A DNA stretch of 64,000 nucleotides, taken from positions 1,240,001-1,304,000 of the forward strand of contig OZ345358.1 in NCBI GenBank assembly GCA_977006965.1. Direction: 5' to 3'. The notes beneath the pieces are model-generated. The model worked only from the letters and a program-made list of their open reading frames with translations. It ran no database searches and had not been told where the DNA came from. The stretch is from Phymatolithon calcareum (Eukaryota > Rhodophyta > Florideophyceae > Hapalidiales). Both the position numbers and the translations under genes were made by a program. This document shows, one piece after another, positions 32,511 to 45,100 of this stretch (position 1 is the first letter of the stretch; each line of letters begins with the position of its first letter).

Positions 32511-34770
32511 ATGGATCACATTTCCCAGAGCACACAGAACCAGTCGAACCCTCCAACTCCGCAGGAGATTTCTAATGGGTATCATAACCTTCTGGCACAA
32601 TTCAATAGTTCACAACAGAAAATTTCATCCCTGCAGATTGACCTGAACGAAACCAAGACGACCTTACAGAATTTCCACCATCAGCATTCGCCGCACGCTA
32701 AACCTCCGAAAATAAAGGCCCTTGAACCTTTCAAGGGTAATGATTCGAGCCTGATGTGGACGACACACTTGAGCAACTAATTTTCCTGTTCATCAGACGA
32801 GCAAGCGCTACCTATCGTCGGCAGATACCTTCATAGTCTGGCTCATGAATGGTTGATTGAATACAAGGAAATCGAAGAGAGACGAAATATTGCAACCTAG
32901 AACCAGTTCTGTGAAGGTATGAACTCTCTTTTCGAAACTTTTAACAAGAAGATTGTCCGATATAAGCTCTCGAAGTGGAAACAGCACAACGGCTCAAGGA
33001 TGTTGTCACTCTCAACGAAGACTTCCAGAGCATCATCTTAGACATCCCAACCATCAGTGTAGAAAAACAGATCGATCGCTACACCCGCGGGCTGAAGTCC
33101 TGCATCTGGAAAGAACTATGCACGAACGAGTATACATAACTGGCTGATGCTATGCGCGACTCCGAACTTGTTGCGTCCGCTCAAAGTCGACTGACTAAAC
33201 ATCTTTCTGGGAACAGGACCAGTCAAGGCAACCAGAGACAATGTAATAAGTTACAGGCAACTGTCCCAATGGAGATTGGTAACATACAGCTGCAGAAGCT
33301 GACTCCGCCTGAACGCGACATTCATAGGAAAGAAGGTCTATGACTTCGTTGCCGCGAGAAAGGTCATCTGGCGAAAAACTGCCCAAAACATCAGAGGAAC
33401 TGAGAATCGATGAGCCTCCCACACCACTGCTGCATGTTCCTCAGTTCCCAAGACCATCCCAACTCCTCCATAATCTCTTCCTGAAACGGCCTCCGAAATC
33501 CAATCGTATCATGGCAACCCTTTCGAACCGTCCAGCCCTATTCTCCACATCACCAGAGCAAAAGTTTCCGGCGTTTCTGCAAGAATTCTCATCGAGGACG
33601 GCGCAGAGCTCAATTACATTTCTGAAGAGTTCTGCATCCGACACGGCACATCAGTTCAAACCACGGATAACACCGTTTCTATGGCTAATGGCGCATATCA
33701 AAACTTCAAAACTACCGTATACCATATCTCCATAGCCATAAGTGTTAATACGGAAAAAATCTGATTCGCCGTCTGCCCACTGAGTTTCGAAACGTATCTC
33801 GGAAAGAAAGAACTTCCGGTAGAACGGCCATTATCATCTGTTACACTACTGAAGTAAACTTTGAATACAAGGGGAGAACTCATACCATTGTCGCCACCGA
33901 AGCAAAGGAGCACAACCTCGTTTCTGTGAATTCAATTACGAAAGGTCACAAGAGAAAGTATCCGTTGTATGTTGTAGTCCTCCAATACATTCTAGAGACT
34001 AGCCAAGAGATAACCATGAAATAAAAAACCAAGAAATTCGTGAGATACTCAACTAATTCAAGGAAGTATTTGCTAAGAAACTACCCAAAGGACTACCTTC
34101 AAAGCGCGTTCATGATTTTTCTATATACCTAAAGGAAGATGGCGTCCCGTAAAAGAAAGGATTATAGAGAATGTCTACCGCTGAGCTCTAGGAGTTACAC
34201 AAGAAACTCGAAGAGCTTATAGACTAAGGTTTATCCACCCTTATTAGTTCGAGGGGGCACCTATTCTATTTTTCCGTAAGAAAGATAGAACTATGCACCT
34301 TTGCGGAGACTTTCTAGCTCTTAACATTCTTACAGTAAGGAAAGTTTTCCGCTTCCACGTGTAGAAGATATTCTGGACAAGCTCTCTTCCGACAAGTATT
34401 TCACGAAGATTGATCTAAGAAGCGGATATCACTAAATCCGCCCTGTAGAGGAATCAATTCCTCTCACCGCTTTTCGGACAGGGTATGGACTCTTTGACTT
34501 TCAAGTTCTGTCGTTTCGGTTAACAAAAGCTCCAGACACTCATGAACGACGTGTTCTCTGAATACGGAGACAAGTTCATCACGGCATACCTCGACGACAT
34601 CCTCGCGTACAGCTATACATGGGAAGATCACTTGAACCACCTACGTAAAGTCTTAAAACTCTGAAGAAAGCGAAAGCTCAACGCTAAAATATCGAAATGT
34701 TGCCTCGGAGCCAAAGAAGTAGACTATCATGGCTTCATCCGGCAACCCTCTGGCGTGGCCATCAATCCCC
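32511..34770 (+). pseudogene. Ty3/gypsy-like retrotransposon remnant (lineage 2), gag-pol
   Basis: An ATG-initiated gag start (32511-32780: coiled, Gln-rich N-terminus, then KALEPFKGNDSSLMW) is followed, through many stops, by a Cys-His knuckle (LRCREKGHLAKNC, about 33347-33390, first Cys lost to a stop), an aspartic-protease-like stretch (LIEDGAELNYISEEF, about 33575-33620, active-site D-S/T-G altered to E-D-G), and reverse transcriptase motifs (LTAFRTGYGLFDFQVLSF, about 34460; YLDDILAY with the catalytic Asp pair, about 34590-34615; KCCLGAKEVDYHGF, about 34690-34735). Order gag-PR-RT is that of LTR retrotransposons. RNase H and integrase were not found, and no LTRs were identified. It is unrelated in sequence to the element at 41844-47950. 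Confidence 0.7.
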
Positions 34771-34786
34771 ATTACACTAAGGAGGT

Positions 34787-34893
34787 TTCGCTTTCAATGT
34801 TAATGAAAATAAAGGATTACTGAGTACGGAATAAGTACAAAGTCGGTTTCGCTTTCAATGTTAATGAAAATAAAGGATTACTGAGTGTGGAAT
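34787..34893 (+). repeat. Two-copy tandem repeat, about 58-bp period
   Basis: TTTCGCTTTCAATGTTAATG and the following AAAATAAAGGATTACTGAGT occur twice, starting near 34787 and 34846, directly after the gypsy remnant. Confidence 0.8.
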
Positions 34894-35667
34894 ATCTAAA
34901 CTGAAATGCTATTTTATGATTATTTTTAGAGCTTCTGTATTCAACTTCCACCATCGGGGATTTTTCGTGGGAGAGGTCCCTTGGCCAGCTTAGAGTACGT
35001 GAACAATTGCGATGTCAAACACAGCGGGGAAATGCTCAATGAAGCTGTTCCGACTATAACTATAGGCTGAATTCCCGATGTGGTACAGCGCAGCCTCTTC
35101 AAGTTGACATATATTGCACTCATGAGCTGCAAATATTTTAATTTCTCTATCATTCGACTTCGATACTTGAATAAACTCGATTTTGAATATCCGGGTAGCT
35201 CACATTGCCTCTGCAAAAATTGAGGATGCACTATATGACTAAGTCTGAGAAACTCTGAGCATCCCAATCACCGCGCTTTCGACACAACGTTTATCGTAAT
35301 TAAATGGATTTATGGAGAAGGTACCATGTGTTCCAACTGGAAGAGTTCGGCAACTTTCAAGGCTTATTCTATTAACATTGAATATTCAGCTTCTTTCATC
35401 AGAATTACATGGAATTACTTTAATGGATCTAGCCAGGTCAATCTCTTCTGCCGGGGTCCATGAAGACATCTTCAGGATTCTGTTGAGAGTTCCACCTTCC
35501 CATGATCATTGACTGCCCATTTCTTCAATTAACTTTTGTGAGTTCTTTTTTTCTTTATTGCGGAAAGATTGCTCACACTTATGGTAAGCGTCTAGAGCTG
35601 TTTTGCAACAGCATCTCATTGTTCAGAAATTTGAGTATGGCTAGGGGTCTCTCACGGCATACGTCTT

Positions 35668-36786
35668 CTACAGTCTTTTTCCCACTCGGCCAATATATTT
35701 TCGTCGTGAGGCGGAACGTCCAGCACATTGTAGGATTAGGTGTTCGGTAGTTTCCTTGGACCCAGAATTACAGGCCTTGCACACTGGATCGTACGGAATT
35801 ACTTCCATATTGCATCCGTGGTGAAAACTGGCAACCACTGGGGTGCAGTCTCCAATCATCTGGTGCAGCATCACCTCTGCTCGTCTATGCGATATGGGAA
35901 GGTCTTCTGCAAGAGTTGGAACGACGACTGGATCGAATTTGGAAGGTGGCCTGATGATGGATCTCGCTGCTTCAAGTGTCAGAGGAACTTTCTGGTGGTC
36001 CAGAAGGTTAGATTCGTAGATACCCTTTCGAGCAAATTCGTCGGCAGCATCATTTCTTGGAATTCCACAGTGACTAGGAATCCAAATGCCTTCGACAAAG
36101 ATACCATTGGACATCAGCTGCTCCATAAGGCCCCAAAGTTTCTGTACCATCTCCCCGTATCCCCTCGGTTCACCGTCAATAGCATCGATAGCGCTCCTAC
36201 TGTCAGTGATCCACCATATAGTGCTTCCAGGTGCGAATGGGATCTTCAACACTTCTTGGAACGCATGGGCAGCGGCAAAGACCTCGGCGTCATATGAAGA
36301 TCCAACAGCTCCTGCCGTCAGCGCCAATTCCTTCACCATTTCGTTTCCGTTCATCAGCAAAATCCCTGCGCCGCCGACATTAGCAGGTATGGTTCTATAC
36401 ATGTCTAGCATATCGCCATCCTCATCACAAAAAACAACATGCTGTTTGGAAACGGTTGGAGTGGAGGCATACGCATGTTTGTCACCGTCGTCGTAGAAAA
36501 GGAGAATATCCGGTGGTTTCCCGTGTCGAGTCGAAAACTTCGCCACCACCGGGCTGCCTTGGTGGTGCAATACGTCGAATTTCTTCAGATTCGCTGTGTA
36601 CCAGCCTTCATCCCAGTTCACCGAGTGTCGTTCGCCATTTTGAATCTCGCGGATGAACTCGGTGGGTATTTCTCCAACGCTGCCATCTGTCCATAGTTCG
36701 ATGGCCGCTGGTTGCATGACTTCCCGCTCGAGTATCAGAGCCTCTGCGGCTAGTTTCTTTTCCTTTTCCCCATCCTTTGCTGACAC
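35668..36786 (-). pseudogene. LINE C-terminal RNase H domain
   Basis: Longest open frame of the element, about 370 codons without a true ATG at its start, so a fragment of a larger polyprotein. RNase H catalytic pattern is visible: IELWTDGSVGE (first Asp), SSYDAEVFAAAHAF (Glu), WWITDSRSAIDAID (second Asp) and WIPSHCGIPRNDAADEFAR (His and last Asp). The C-terminal tail has CKACNSGSKETTEHLILQC, the C-x2-C...H...C motif typical of LINE termini. All catalytic positions are retained, although the upstream RT is broken, so this part decayed late or slowly. RNase H would remove the RNA strand during reverse transcription. Confidence 0.8.
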
Positions 36787-37263
36787 AGGGGTAAGAAAGA
36801 TTGAGTTCTTTCGAAAATGGCCAATAAACCACCTTGTGCAAAGAATGCACTATCTACTTTCTTTCATCCTCACTTCTCGGTGCAATATACTACTCTTGGC
36901 GAACGTAATGTTCTTGATGCGGTGCTCTTCTTGCTGTTCCCATACTCACCGAAGGCCAGATCCTATTGATTGTCAGTTATCCTGTTTTTTTCACCTATAC
37001 AGTCGAGATTTTCGAGTTCTAGCTCTGCCCCTGTGTCTTCGGTCTCCTCCACAATCCTGCTCAATCTTTGTCTTAGCTTCTGGAGCAGGTTCTGCCGGCG
37101 AAAGTCCCATGGCTCTACATAGCACAGTTTCATTCGTCTTCTGCACTGTCGCGCTGCCCACTTCTCGAACACTTCCCGAACAATATCCTTTCATTGTCCT
37201 TCTGAATTTTCACTACTGCTTTTGATACACCGATTGAGTCGGGTGTTATATGCGCAGCGTAAC

Positions 37264-38040
37264 TCATATACTGACCTGATCAAAGCTGATGGTCTTTTCG
37301 TTGCTATATACTCTTCTTGTCATGCCTAGGTTGCTCATGAGCCGTGCTTTGGCGCTTGCGCTTCTGAATCGCTCCAGAAGCTTGTCGTTACGAATTCTGT
37401 TAGAGTCAATTGTCTTCCAGAGATAGTCTGCAGTGCGTCGTATTTCAACTTCCCCGTCTGGCAGTATGATGGGTTTTCCGATCCTTCGAGGTGGGAGTAT
37501 GACGGAATATTTTCGGCTCGACCACGTCATCCGATAGACTCGTGCCCATTCGGAGCATTCCTGGAGCATTTTTTGTAGTTCTTCTTTGTTCCTTGCCATT
37601 AATATGACGTCGTCGGCAAAATTGTTCAGGCGAAGGCTCGGTTCAGAATCATTGAGGCTATTGGACGGGACTCTTTTTCTAGAGTATCCATGAGGATGTG
37701 GAACAGTGGGGCTGATGGGGGAACCTTCGGGAACTCCTCGTTTGCTTGTCCCTTGAGTTTTTCCTGCATCGTTCATAGCAGTGAATGTAGTTTTCTGCAG
37801 CAAGAAGGAAACGAGTGATTAAAGATTTGCTGATAGCCTGAGATCGATTTCTCGAATAAGCTCCTCTCTTGGGACTAGGTCGTATGCTGACTTTAGGTCA
37901 AGCACGGCTTTTGTGTTCCTTCCTTGTCTCACGGCTTCTATGTAGCGGAGGAGCCCCTTTCCGTTCCTTTGTTGGACTCTTAGCCCATTTGGAATCCGCT
38001 GAATCTATATTCCTTCCAGATCAGTTTTTCCACTGCTGAT
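37264..38040 (-). pseudogene. LINE reverse transcriptase remnant
   Basis: The frame 37803-37264 contains RGVPEGSPISPTV (RT motif with G-x-P-x-G-S) and LNNFADDVILMA, the catalytic F-A-D-D box, then an active-site-distal segment with LLERFRSASAKARLMSNLGM. Upstream, 37800-38040 holds pieces in other frames consistent with motifs for the palm entry (reading AVEKLIWKEYRFSGF and a decayed D-L-K-S-A-Y-D region). Frameshifts and stops separate the parts. Confidence 0.7.
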
Positions 38041-39142
38041 TCAAATATTTCGCGAGCGAGCGATAGTAGAGAAATCAGTCTGTAGCTTTTTGGCTAGCTT
38101 GGGCAGAACGTTTATGCCGTCTAAAACTATATTGATATTTCTGTATCGATGTATATAAGCTTTGAGGGGAAGTGTGAAATTATTTAGGAAATAGTTTGAC
38201 TGTGCAGTGCGACCAGATCTCCCTTTATACTGCCGAATCCCGCATAATATGGGCAATTGAAAAATATGCTGACCTTTATCCAACCAGTTGAAAATGAGCA
38301 AAAGTGCATTTTTTGGAGATATACTAGCGACTTTGAAGCGTGGTATAGGTATTGTAGCATTGTTGTTTTCTTTTCATAAAGAGGCAGTTTAAAAGTTTTC
38401 CGTTGGGTTATTGCAACCATGTGAATGAAATCTGGATTAGCATTTTGTGAAAGGTGTAACACGCTCTAGATTTCTAATTTTGACGCATGCTATACCGCTT
38501 TGTACATTCGCTTCTCCATGCACCTTCATGAATCGCCATGCCTGTTTGTAACGATTCGTAACCTTCGAATTTGGGTGTATATCATTTCAAAGCGAACGTT
38601 TCAGAACAGCGGCGGAAAGTGTCGCAGAAAAGGTGAAAAGATCTTAATCTGAATTCAGACGAGAAGCCATTGCCTGAAAAGGATAGCAAGACATTGCACT
38701 CTATGCTGTATCATATTGTAGGACCTGTGATGTCCCAAATTGGGCAATTAGTAATAGTTATGGACCGATAGATCAGTATAAAACGCCTTGTTCCCGGCAA
38801 ACCCGGGAATGAACGGCAAGTTGGTATCAAGAATTCTTTTCCCGCGTTCATCGCAACTTCCGTCGTCAACACATCCTCGCACGGGCTATTCGCCCAAGGC
38901 TGTGGTTGATAGTCAGTAACGTCTCGCACGGGTTCAACACCCAAGACGTTGGCTGATCTGTTCAAGTTTCCGCAATACCTCGCACGGGTTAAACGACCCA
39001 AGGTTTGCGAAACACCTCGTCCCCAATCGGCGAATTAATTTTTCGCGACAGAAAGCACGACAACACTGGCACGTGTGTTGGATGCTTATCTCTTGCGCAA
39101 GTTCTGGGAGACACCAAATTCCGAAGCTCCGAGCGGTGCCAC

Positions 39143-39187
39143 TGTGTGGAGCACGGAACATGATCATCATGTTCCGTGCTCCACACA
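39143..39187. repeat. Perfect 22-bp-arm hairpin
   Basis: Arms 39143-39164 and 39166-39187 around a single C. Confidence 0.9.
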
Positions 39188-39629
39188 CAAATTGTCGGCC
39201 AGGTCTTCCCACTTGTTTGTGCTCGTAAGAACGCAGCGTACCACGCAGTAAAACTTCATTCTTATATGCAGGGAAAAATTGAAGGTTTTAGAGCCCTCAA
39301 CGCCAGAACACGCTGATATCAGACCAGGTTCGCTTTATTCTGTAACCCTTCCGGGGAAGACTTCAGCGTTTTACCTTCATCATCACACCATCATCTCCTC
39401 CTTCATCTCGATCGGGGTTAGCAGCGATCGGATTTTTCCACTTTCCCGTTTCCAATCGGCTCGACGGAACAGATTCTGAGTGAAGAATGAGACCGCTATT
39501 GGCTTGGCGGATTCAAAGCGGCACAGAGCCAGGAATATTTGTTCTGTTTTGAGAGACCGGAAATCAATGAAATTATTGCTCGGAACGAAGGCGAACTGAT
39601 ACAATATGTGAAACAAAAGAACGAAAAGG

Positions 39630-39715
39630 GAGCGGATTGCGAAGATTTGATCAAGCAGATTGAAAAAGAATAATTACTGATCAATCTTCTAGATCAAATC
39701 TTCCCAATCCGCTCC
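39630..39715. repeat. Inverted repeat, 24-bp arms, 38-base loop
   Basis: Arms at about 39629-39652 and 39692-39715 with one mismatch. The left arm lies in a 60-codon open frame ending at TAA 39670-39672 that I cannot identify. Confidence 0.75.
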
Positions 39716-39850
39716 TGTTTCGTTATTGTTCAATTTGCTATTTTTGAGTCCGACACCCGACCATTCGGGAATCGGTGTCATCGGCTGTCCGCTTTTCTCA
39801 CCCTTCCAATCGTCAGTCGTCCAATCATGATCTCTCCAGTATGAGAAATG

Positions 39851-41846
39851 ACACTGCAGTGTGAATATATTCTGTCAGTGCAAAATAAATAAATCACTAA
39901 TACTTGGATATGATGACTAAACAGAATTTTCAAACGTTTTCTAAAAATTTACGAATTAAATTCACTTTCAGGAACAAGGCCGCAAAATTCATTGCATGAT
40001 TTGATACAATCTCCTGAAGTAGGTAGAAGAGCTGCTCCACTTTCCACGTTCCACCGGTATCAAGTTCTAGACCAGACCGAATCATTGCCTTCCTCGCATA
40101 TGAGATATCATTTTCGTCCACCATTCTGTGCACTTTTGTCACTGCTTCTACGGCGAGTTTCATAAAAAACGACCTTCCTGAATTGTTGAGCTTTCTAGAA
40201 GCGCAGCCGGACCAATCACCTTCCTCAACCAAACGGCACTTCTCGTCTTCCCAAGCCTCCCTCCATACACGCTTAACATTCTGGGTTATAAATGAATCCA
40301 ATGGTTGGCACAAGTGTTTTCTGTTGGCTGGAAGCTTGTGAATTTTTGTGGTGATGGCATGAAATGATTGGAGCTGAACTGGGGTCTCATTATGCCCCGA
40401 TGTGTTATCCATGAAGACGTGGCGCATGCGTCCAGAAGGATCGGCGGTTATGGCACGGGGCTCGGAGAGCAACTGTAAATAAACGGATAATTACTGTCCT
40501 TGTTTTTGAATATCATGAAAGGTGCCTCAATCCTCGCCGATGCTCCTCCTTTGATTCCCAGCACCAATGTCATACCTTCAGTTCCAAAGACCACGTCGGC
40601 CTATCTCAGTTTCCCCTCACCAATGTAACTAAGACACTTATGATTTCCGACATTAAACAAGAAATGTGTTTCATCCATATTTTCGACCATATTCTCGTCC
40701 AGCAATCCATCCGCGAAGTCAAGCTGCATTTTTCCGAGATGATATCAACGAATTTCTCAGTTCATATGCGATGAGCGTGAGAGCGTGACAGTGAACTCGA
40801 TTGCTTCCGCATCACGATATTAAACCTCGACATGAACGCCTGCATCCAATGTGTTGTGACGAGGTACTTGATTGTCTTCTGCAAGCGGGCATCCACCATT
40901 GATAATGGAAAGGGTACCTCGAGATCATGTAACGTATGAAGCGCAATGTCGAGTAGAAATCGTTTGCTCATTTCTACACCAGCGTCACGCAGGCGCTCAA
41001 ATGCAACAAATAAAATTGCATGCGCATATTCAAACCAGTGATCTCGCTTGCGTCCACGCCCAGCGAGCGCTTTGATTTGTGTACGATTCATTGCAACTCC
41101 ATTCTTGCGGCGGCTCAAATGTGTGAGAGAGCTGTTTTCTGCTGTTCTTACCTTATCCAGAAAATCAATCCGCTTTTTCAACTAATCGCGGGCATTCATG
41201 CGGTTCGCGTTACTCCTCCCTCGAAATAAATGAGGGAATTTCTTCACAGTTTTGGATGCAATATTTTAGCTCGTTCCAGATGTCTCAACTTCCGTGGTCA
41301 TCCAGAGTACGACCGCTTTCCGCTGGGAAAGAGTGGAATTCTGTTGAAGATTTCGTCTTGCGGCCATCTGGTTGGATAAATTTTCGTGGGGTCGGTGAAA
41401 GTGATGCGATTATGGAAATCTTAGAGATGGGATTGGAAGGAATTTTTACATTTTGCCTGAAACTATTCTCCTCCAGGTATTTATATTGGCAGCAGTCAGA
41501 CTCCTAGCACACTGCGCTCTACGATAAATCGACCAGAACGCATGATCGTAGACACATTGAATTCTGTGTGAGCGTCCAGTTTACGTGAGCTGATGCTATG
41601 CCACGTTTTACAATTCTTACACTCGTTGTTGAAAATGTCAATGTGTGTGTTCGTATCAAAAATCGTGGAGTACGCACAGAGGGGAAGCGTGGCATATTGC
41701 ATCCAGCAAGAGATTGAACATCTATTGACACCTCATAAATATTAAAAATACATTTTAGTACGACACCGTTCGGCCCCCCTCCCAACACACTAGAAATGAA
41801 GAATTTCCATCTTGAATTGCGACAGACTATATTCACAGCGCAGTGT
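39851..41846 (-). mobile_element. pogo-like DNA transposon with 26-bp TIRs
   Basis: ACACTGCAGTGTGAATATAT at 39851 and, inverted, ACACTGCGCTGTGAATATAG at 41846 are near-identical and continue into TCTGTC, giving terminal inverted repeats of about 26 bp. A pogo/jerky-type transposase remnant fills the interior on the minus strand. The total of about 2.0 kb is normal for the superfamily. The TA target duplication is not clean (GA left, TA right after ACACTG-type trimming). Confidence 0.7.
39930..41181 (-). pseudogene. pogo/jerky-type DDE transposase, broken
   Basis: N-terminal part (41181-40762): a helix-turn-helix/CENP-B-like region with AFERLRDAGVEMSKRFLLDI and WMQAFMSRFNIVMRK. An in-frame TGA near 40760 interrupts it. 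The middle (about 40750-40490) has NMDETHFLFNVG, the first catalytic Asp, and a segment MTLVLGIKGGASARIEAPF; it has another stop near 40605. The last frame (40472-39930) has HVFMDNTSGHNETP (second Asp) and LPANRKHLCQPLDSFITQNV, the L-P-x-N-x-T/x-x-x-x-Q-P-L-D box with the third Asp. So the D-D-D pattern of pogo-group transposases is readable but at least one stop and one frameshift break the gene. Confidence 0.75.
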
Positions 41847-42090
41847 AGTTTATGGCCGCATCCGTTTTGCTCTTTTTCTATTTAGCTTAAATATTTTGAA
41901 TTGCTGTCCCATCTTGTATTGCTGCACATGGAATTTCGGTCACTCCGAGAGATGTTCTAGGGCGTTTGTAATTGCACCCTCGCATCTCCCGGGAAACTCT
42001 CTTCGTCCGCGTAAAAAAAGAACTTTCGCCTGAAAACAAACACACACGCACAGAACACTTAAAGCTCCTCATTCTGGTTACTCCCAGCAA
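41844..42090 (+). repeat. Left LTR of gypsy copy A
   Basis: Shares TATTGCTGCACATGG-like, GATGTTCTAGG, CGCATCTCCCGG and CGCCTGAAAACAAACACACA words with 47760-47950 and, inverted, with 62930-63148. Exact boundaries are approximate. Confidence 0.65.
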
Positions 42091-42186
42091 ATCCATGGCG
42101 CTTTCGAATGCGCTTCCCTTCTAGCAGGGCAAAACTGATGCTCGTAAATTCCTCCCTGCATTAGCTATGCAGAAGGTCAGAAGCTT

Positions 42187-45100
42187 ATGTACCAAGCCGA
42201 ACATCTGGCCAATACTTCCAACACTTCGCTTGATCTCGGATCTAATGACACTCTCCAGAATGAGGCCGAGAGGAAGTTCGATAAGCTGTGTGAGCAGATG
42301 AATCAGCTCACTTTAGCAATATCGTGTAGTAGAGTGCAGTTTCGCCACCTATGCGGTTTTTCGGCCCATCTGGCCCTCTGGTCCATTAGGGACCACCGTA
42401 GTAATTTGTGTATGACACCTCGTAGATTAATCTGGACTTATCTTTACAGTTGACGCTTTTCGTCTGACACTGTCAGCGGAGCGAAGAGTACTTATGCCCG
42501 TCGCCCGCAAGCTATGATAAACAACAAGCAACTTGCTGCTTATCTTGGCTTCACAGAGAAGGTCTTCGGGACCACTGTTGCATTTCCAGCTGCCATTGAC
42601 CGACTAGGTCGTCCACCTGAGCTGGGCACTTTGCGGCAAGGAGTGCTACCTCCGACTCTGCCCGCGACTGACTGAGGCTCCGTATCGACCTCTTCGGTCT
42701 TCGCCCAGTGAATCACAGCCATTCCTCCTGGCGTTCCACGTCGCTCATCCCTCGAACGCTGGTGCTGCACATACAGTTAACCCGCTGTGTTATACAAGCT
42801 CTGCCCCAACAAATCGCTCTTCGGGGCTGCAATCCCGTTGCGCAGGTATAACGGGTCCAAACAGGAATCTGCTATACTACATATCGCAGAAAACAGAAAC
42901 TGTCCAGCATCGTGCTCGTCCCAAGACTTGCAGCTCTTGCAAGGAAGAGGGGCACGTGTCCACTCAGTGCGAAGAAAATCCCATGAGGGACACGAAGTGT
43001 CGCTTCTGTAATAAGATGGGCCATAGCGAGGTCGCTTGCTACTCCGAACGACGCCACGATATTGACCAGGCCATCGCTCGACAGCAGCAAACGCAGCCAG
43101 CCCTTCAGAACGTCAATGTCTTAGCGCTCGATGCGGATGATGATGTGGCACCTGAAGAATTCGACATGGATATCCCCGCCGCCGTATAGCGTACTGCTGA
43201 TGTCCAGCAAGTGCCAAAAATTCATCTCGGGGGACGAAGAGGAGCCGATGGAAGCTTCTCCACCCCCGCTTATTGGGCTGAACACGCATAGGAAAATATC
43301 AATCCGACCGGTTAAGAGAACGAAGAAAACGTCTACTCGAAAACCGGCAAATAACACCTTAGTCAAAGAGCTGGGAAGCCTCGTAAAGAGGTACGACTTG
43401 ATCACCAACATTGCGCAGTGTCAAACCGGAATTTTGTTCGGCCAACTACTTCGTGGGGACGCAGCAGAGGCCAGAAGAGACCTTCAAAATCTTCTAGTGC
43501 GTGGAAAGCCTCTTATATTCGCATTATCGATACCTATGACTTGGTTGCTCCTGTGCTGACCTTCAACCGTCACCAGTTTGCCGAAGTTCAAGTCAACAGC
43601 CGAAATATATATTCCTCCTCGATACTGGTGCTCTCCTAAACGTGATCTCACGCAAGCTTGCCGACACGTTACAAATAGACCCCACACAAACCAAATGAAA
43701 AATCGAAGGATCCTCTGGAGAAACAGAAGGGAGTCTCGGTATTGCTGAAGAGGTCGCCGTTGTTTTTGACAACATTAGCGTACCGATCACATTCCTCCTT
43801 TCCACGAAGCCGAGATACAATATGAATTTCGGCTTACCGAAACGGAAGAAGATGAGGACGACGATGGACCACGGAAGCAACATCGTTAGAATTAAGCAAA
43901 CCAAGATCAATCTCGTCTATAACCACGTGGTCTCGACTCAACCGATGAAGAAGAGTTCACGTCAGAATCGGAGAGTGATTAGAGTACCAGTTCTGACTCT
44001 AGCTCCGACTCCGGAGACGACTGCGACCATGAACCGGTCAGGATGCCGACGACGAGGTCTTTGTCCTCTCCCTGAACGAAATAGACCACGAGAATCACGA
44101 GCCCGTAAATGAAACTGTAATTCATCGGAAAACAGCTCACGTTGGTAATGAGTCCAGGGAAAAGCTCATCGCCTTGCTTTAGACCCATGACATCGCCGCT
44201 AATTCCCTCGTTGACCTGCGTACATCCATCGTTCCCACTACACTCTCGCTCTCCCTTGCCTCTGACAACCCTATGTACTATCGAGCTCGTCGCCTTCCTC
44301 CAGTGCACAACGAAATTGTCAAAGAGGAAGTTGATCGGATGCTTGATGCCGGACTTATCCATCCCGCTTCGTCCGCCCCGCCTTTCCCGTTTGTAATTGA
44401 AAATAATTTTGATGGTACGCCGAGGCCAGTGTTTTCTACCGTCGACCTGTTTAGCTGGTTTGGGCAGATCAAGATGTCAGAGCCTTGCAAAGAAATGACA
44501 ACATTCGTCTGCAAATATGGATCGTAGAAACTCGAGGTCATGCCTTTCGGCCTAATGAACGCTCCGGTCACATTCCAGCGTAAAGTGTACCAGCTCATCC
44601 GAACGATGGACTTTGTCCGTGTGTAGCTAAACGATATTGTCATACATTTATAATCTATCCATGAACATTTCTTCCAACTTGTCACTATGTTCAATAAATT
44701 CGCCATCCATGGTCTGCGAATGAAGATCAAAAAGTACCAGTTCATTAAAAGTCGCATCAAACTTCTTGGTCATATTGTTGACAAGGATTGCATCCAGGTC
44801 GATGCAGACATGATTGACAAAATCAAGTGTGCCCCACGTCCAATGACGCGCGCTGAGTTGTGATCATTCTTGAGTCTCGCTTCATCAACGGTTTCGCAAA
44901 AATTGCACGCCCACTCAACGAGAATTCGTCTTTCGAAGTTGAATTCGAATGAATAGATGTCATGGAGGTGACATTCAAAAGTCTTCGCGAGGCTCTTTGA
45001 AAAGCTCCTATCCTCGCCTTCTCGGTAATGAATAATCCATTCATTGTCGCCACGAACACCTCCTCATATGATTTGGCAGCAGTACTATCTCAGGTCAATG

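Larger units (their letters stand above)
35300..38040 (-). mobile_element. LINE (non-LTR retrotransposon) with RNase H, 5'-truncated
   Basis: On the minus strand, reading from 38040 to 35300: reverse transcriptase pieces, a thumb-like basic segment (37172-36963), an RNase H domain (36786-35668) and a 3' non-coding tail carrying the dispersed repeat at 35300-35368. This RT-then-RNase H order is found in several LINE clades (I, Tad/R1-like). No endonuclease domain is seen upstream of 38040. Confidence 0.75.
38045..39850. other. Intergenic, hairpins and short repeats
   Basis: No gene recognised. The word CTCGCACGGG recurs at 38876, 38923 and 38979, each followed by a CCCAAG-like word. Two large inverted repeats follow (39143-39187 and 39630-39715). 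The last 55 bases (39795-39850) match the sequence just before the right LTR of the element ending near 47950. Confidence 0.45.

Noticed and set aside
32005-32556. 183-codon minus-strand open frame
   Set aside because: It runs antisense across the 5' end of the gypsy-like gag and has no recognisable motif; likely a chance frame.
38876-38988. Three CTCGCACGGG words resembling a CRISPR-like or satellite array
   Set aside because: Spacing (47 and 56 bases) and word length are irregular, there are only three copies and the context is eukaryotic. Probably part of a decayed repeat.
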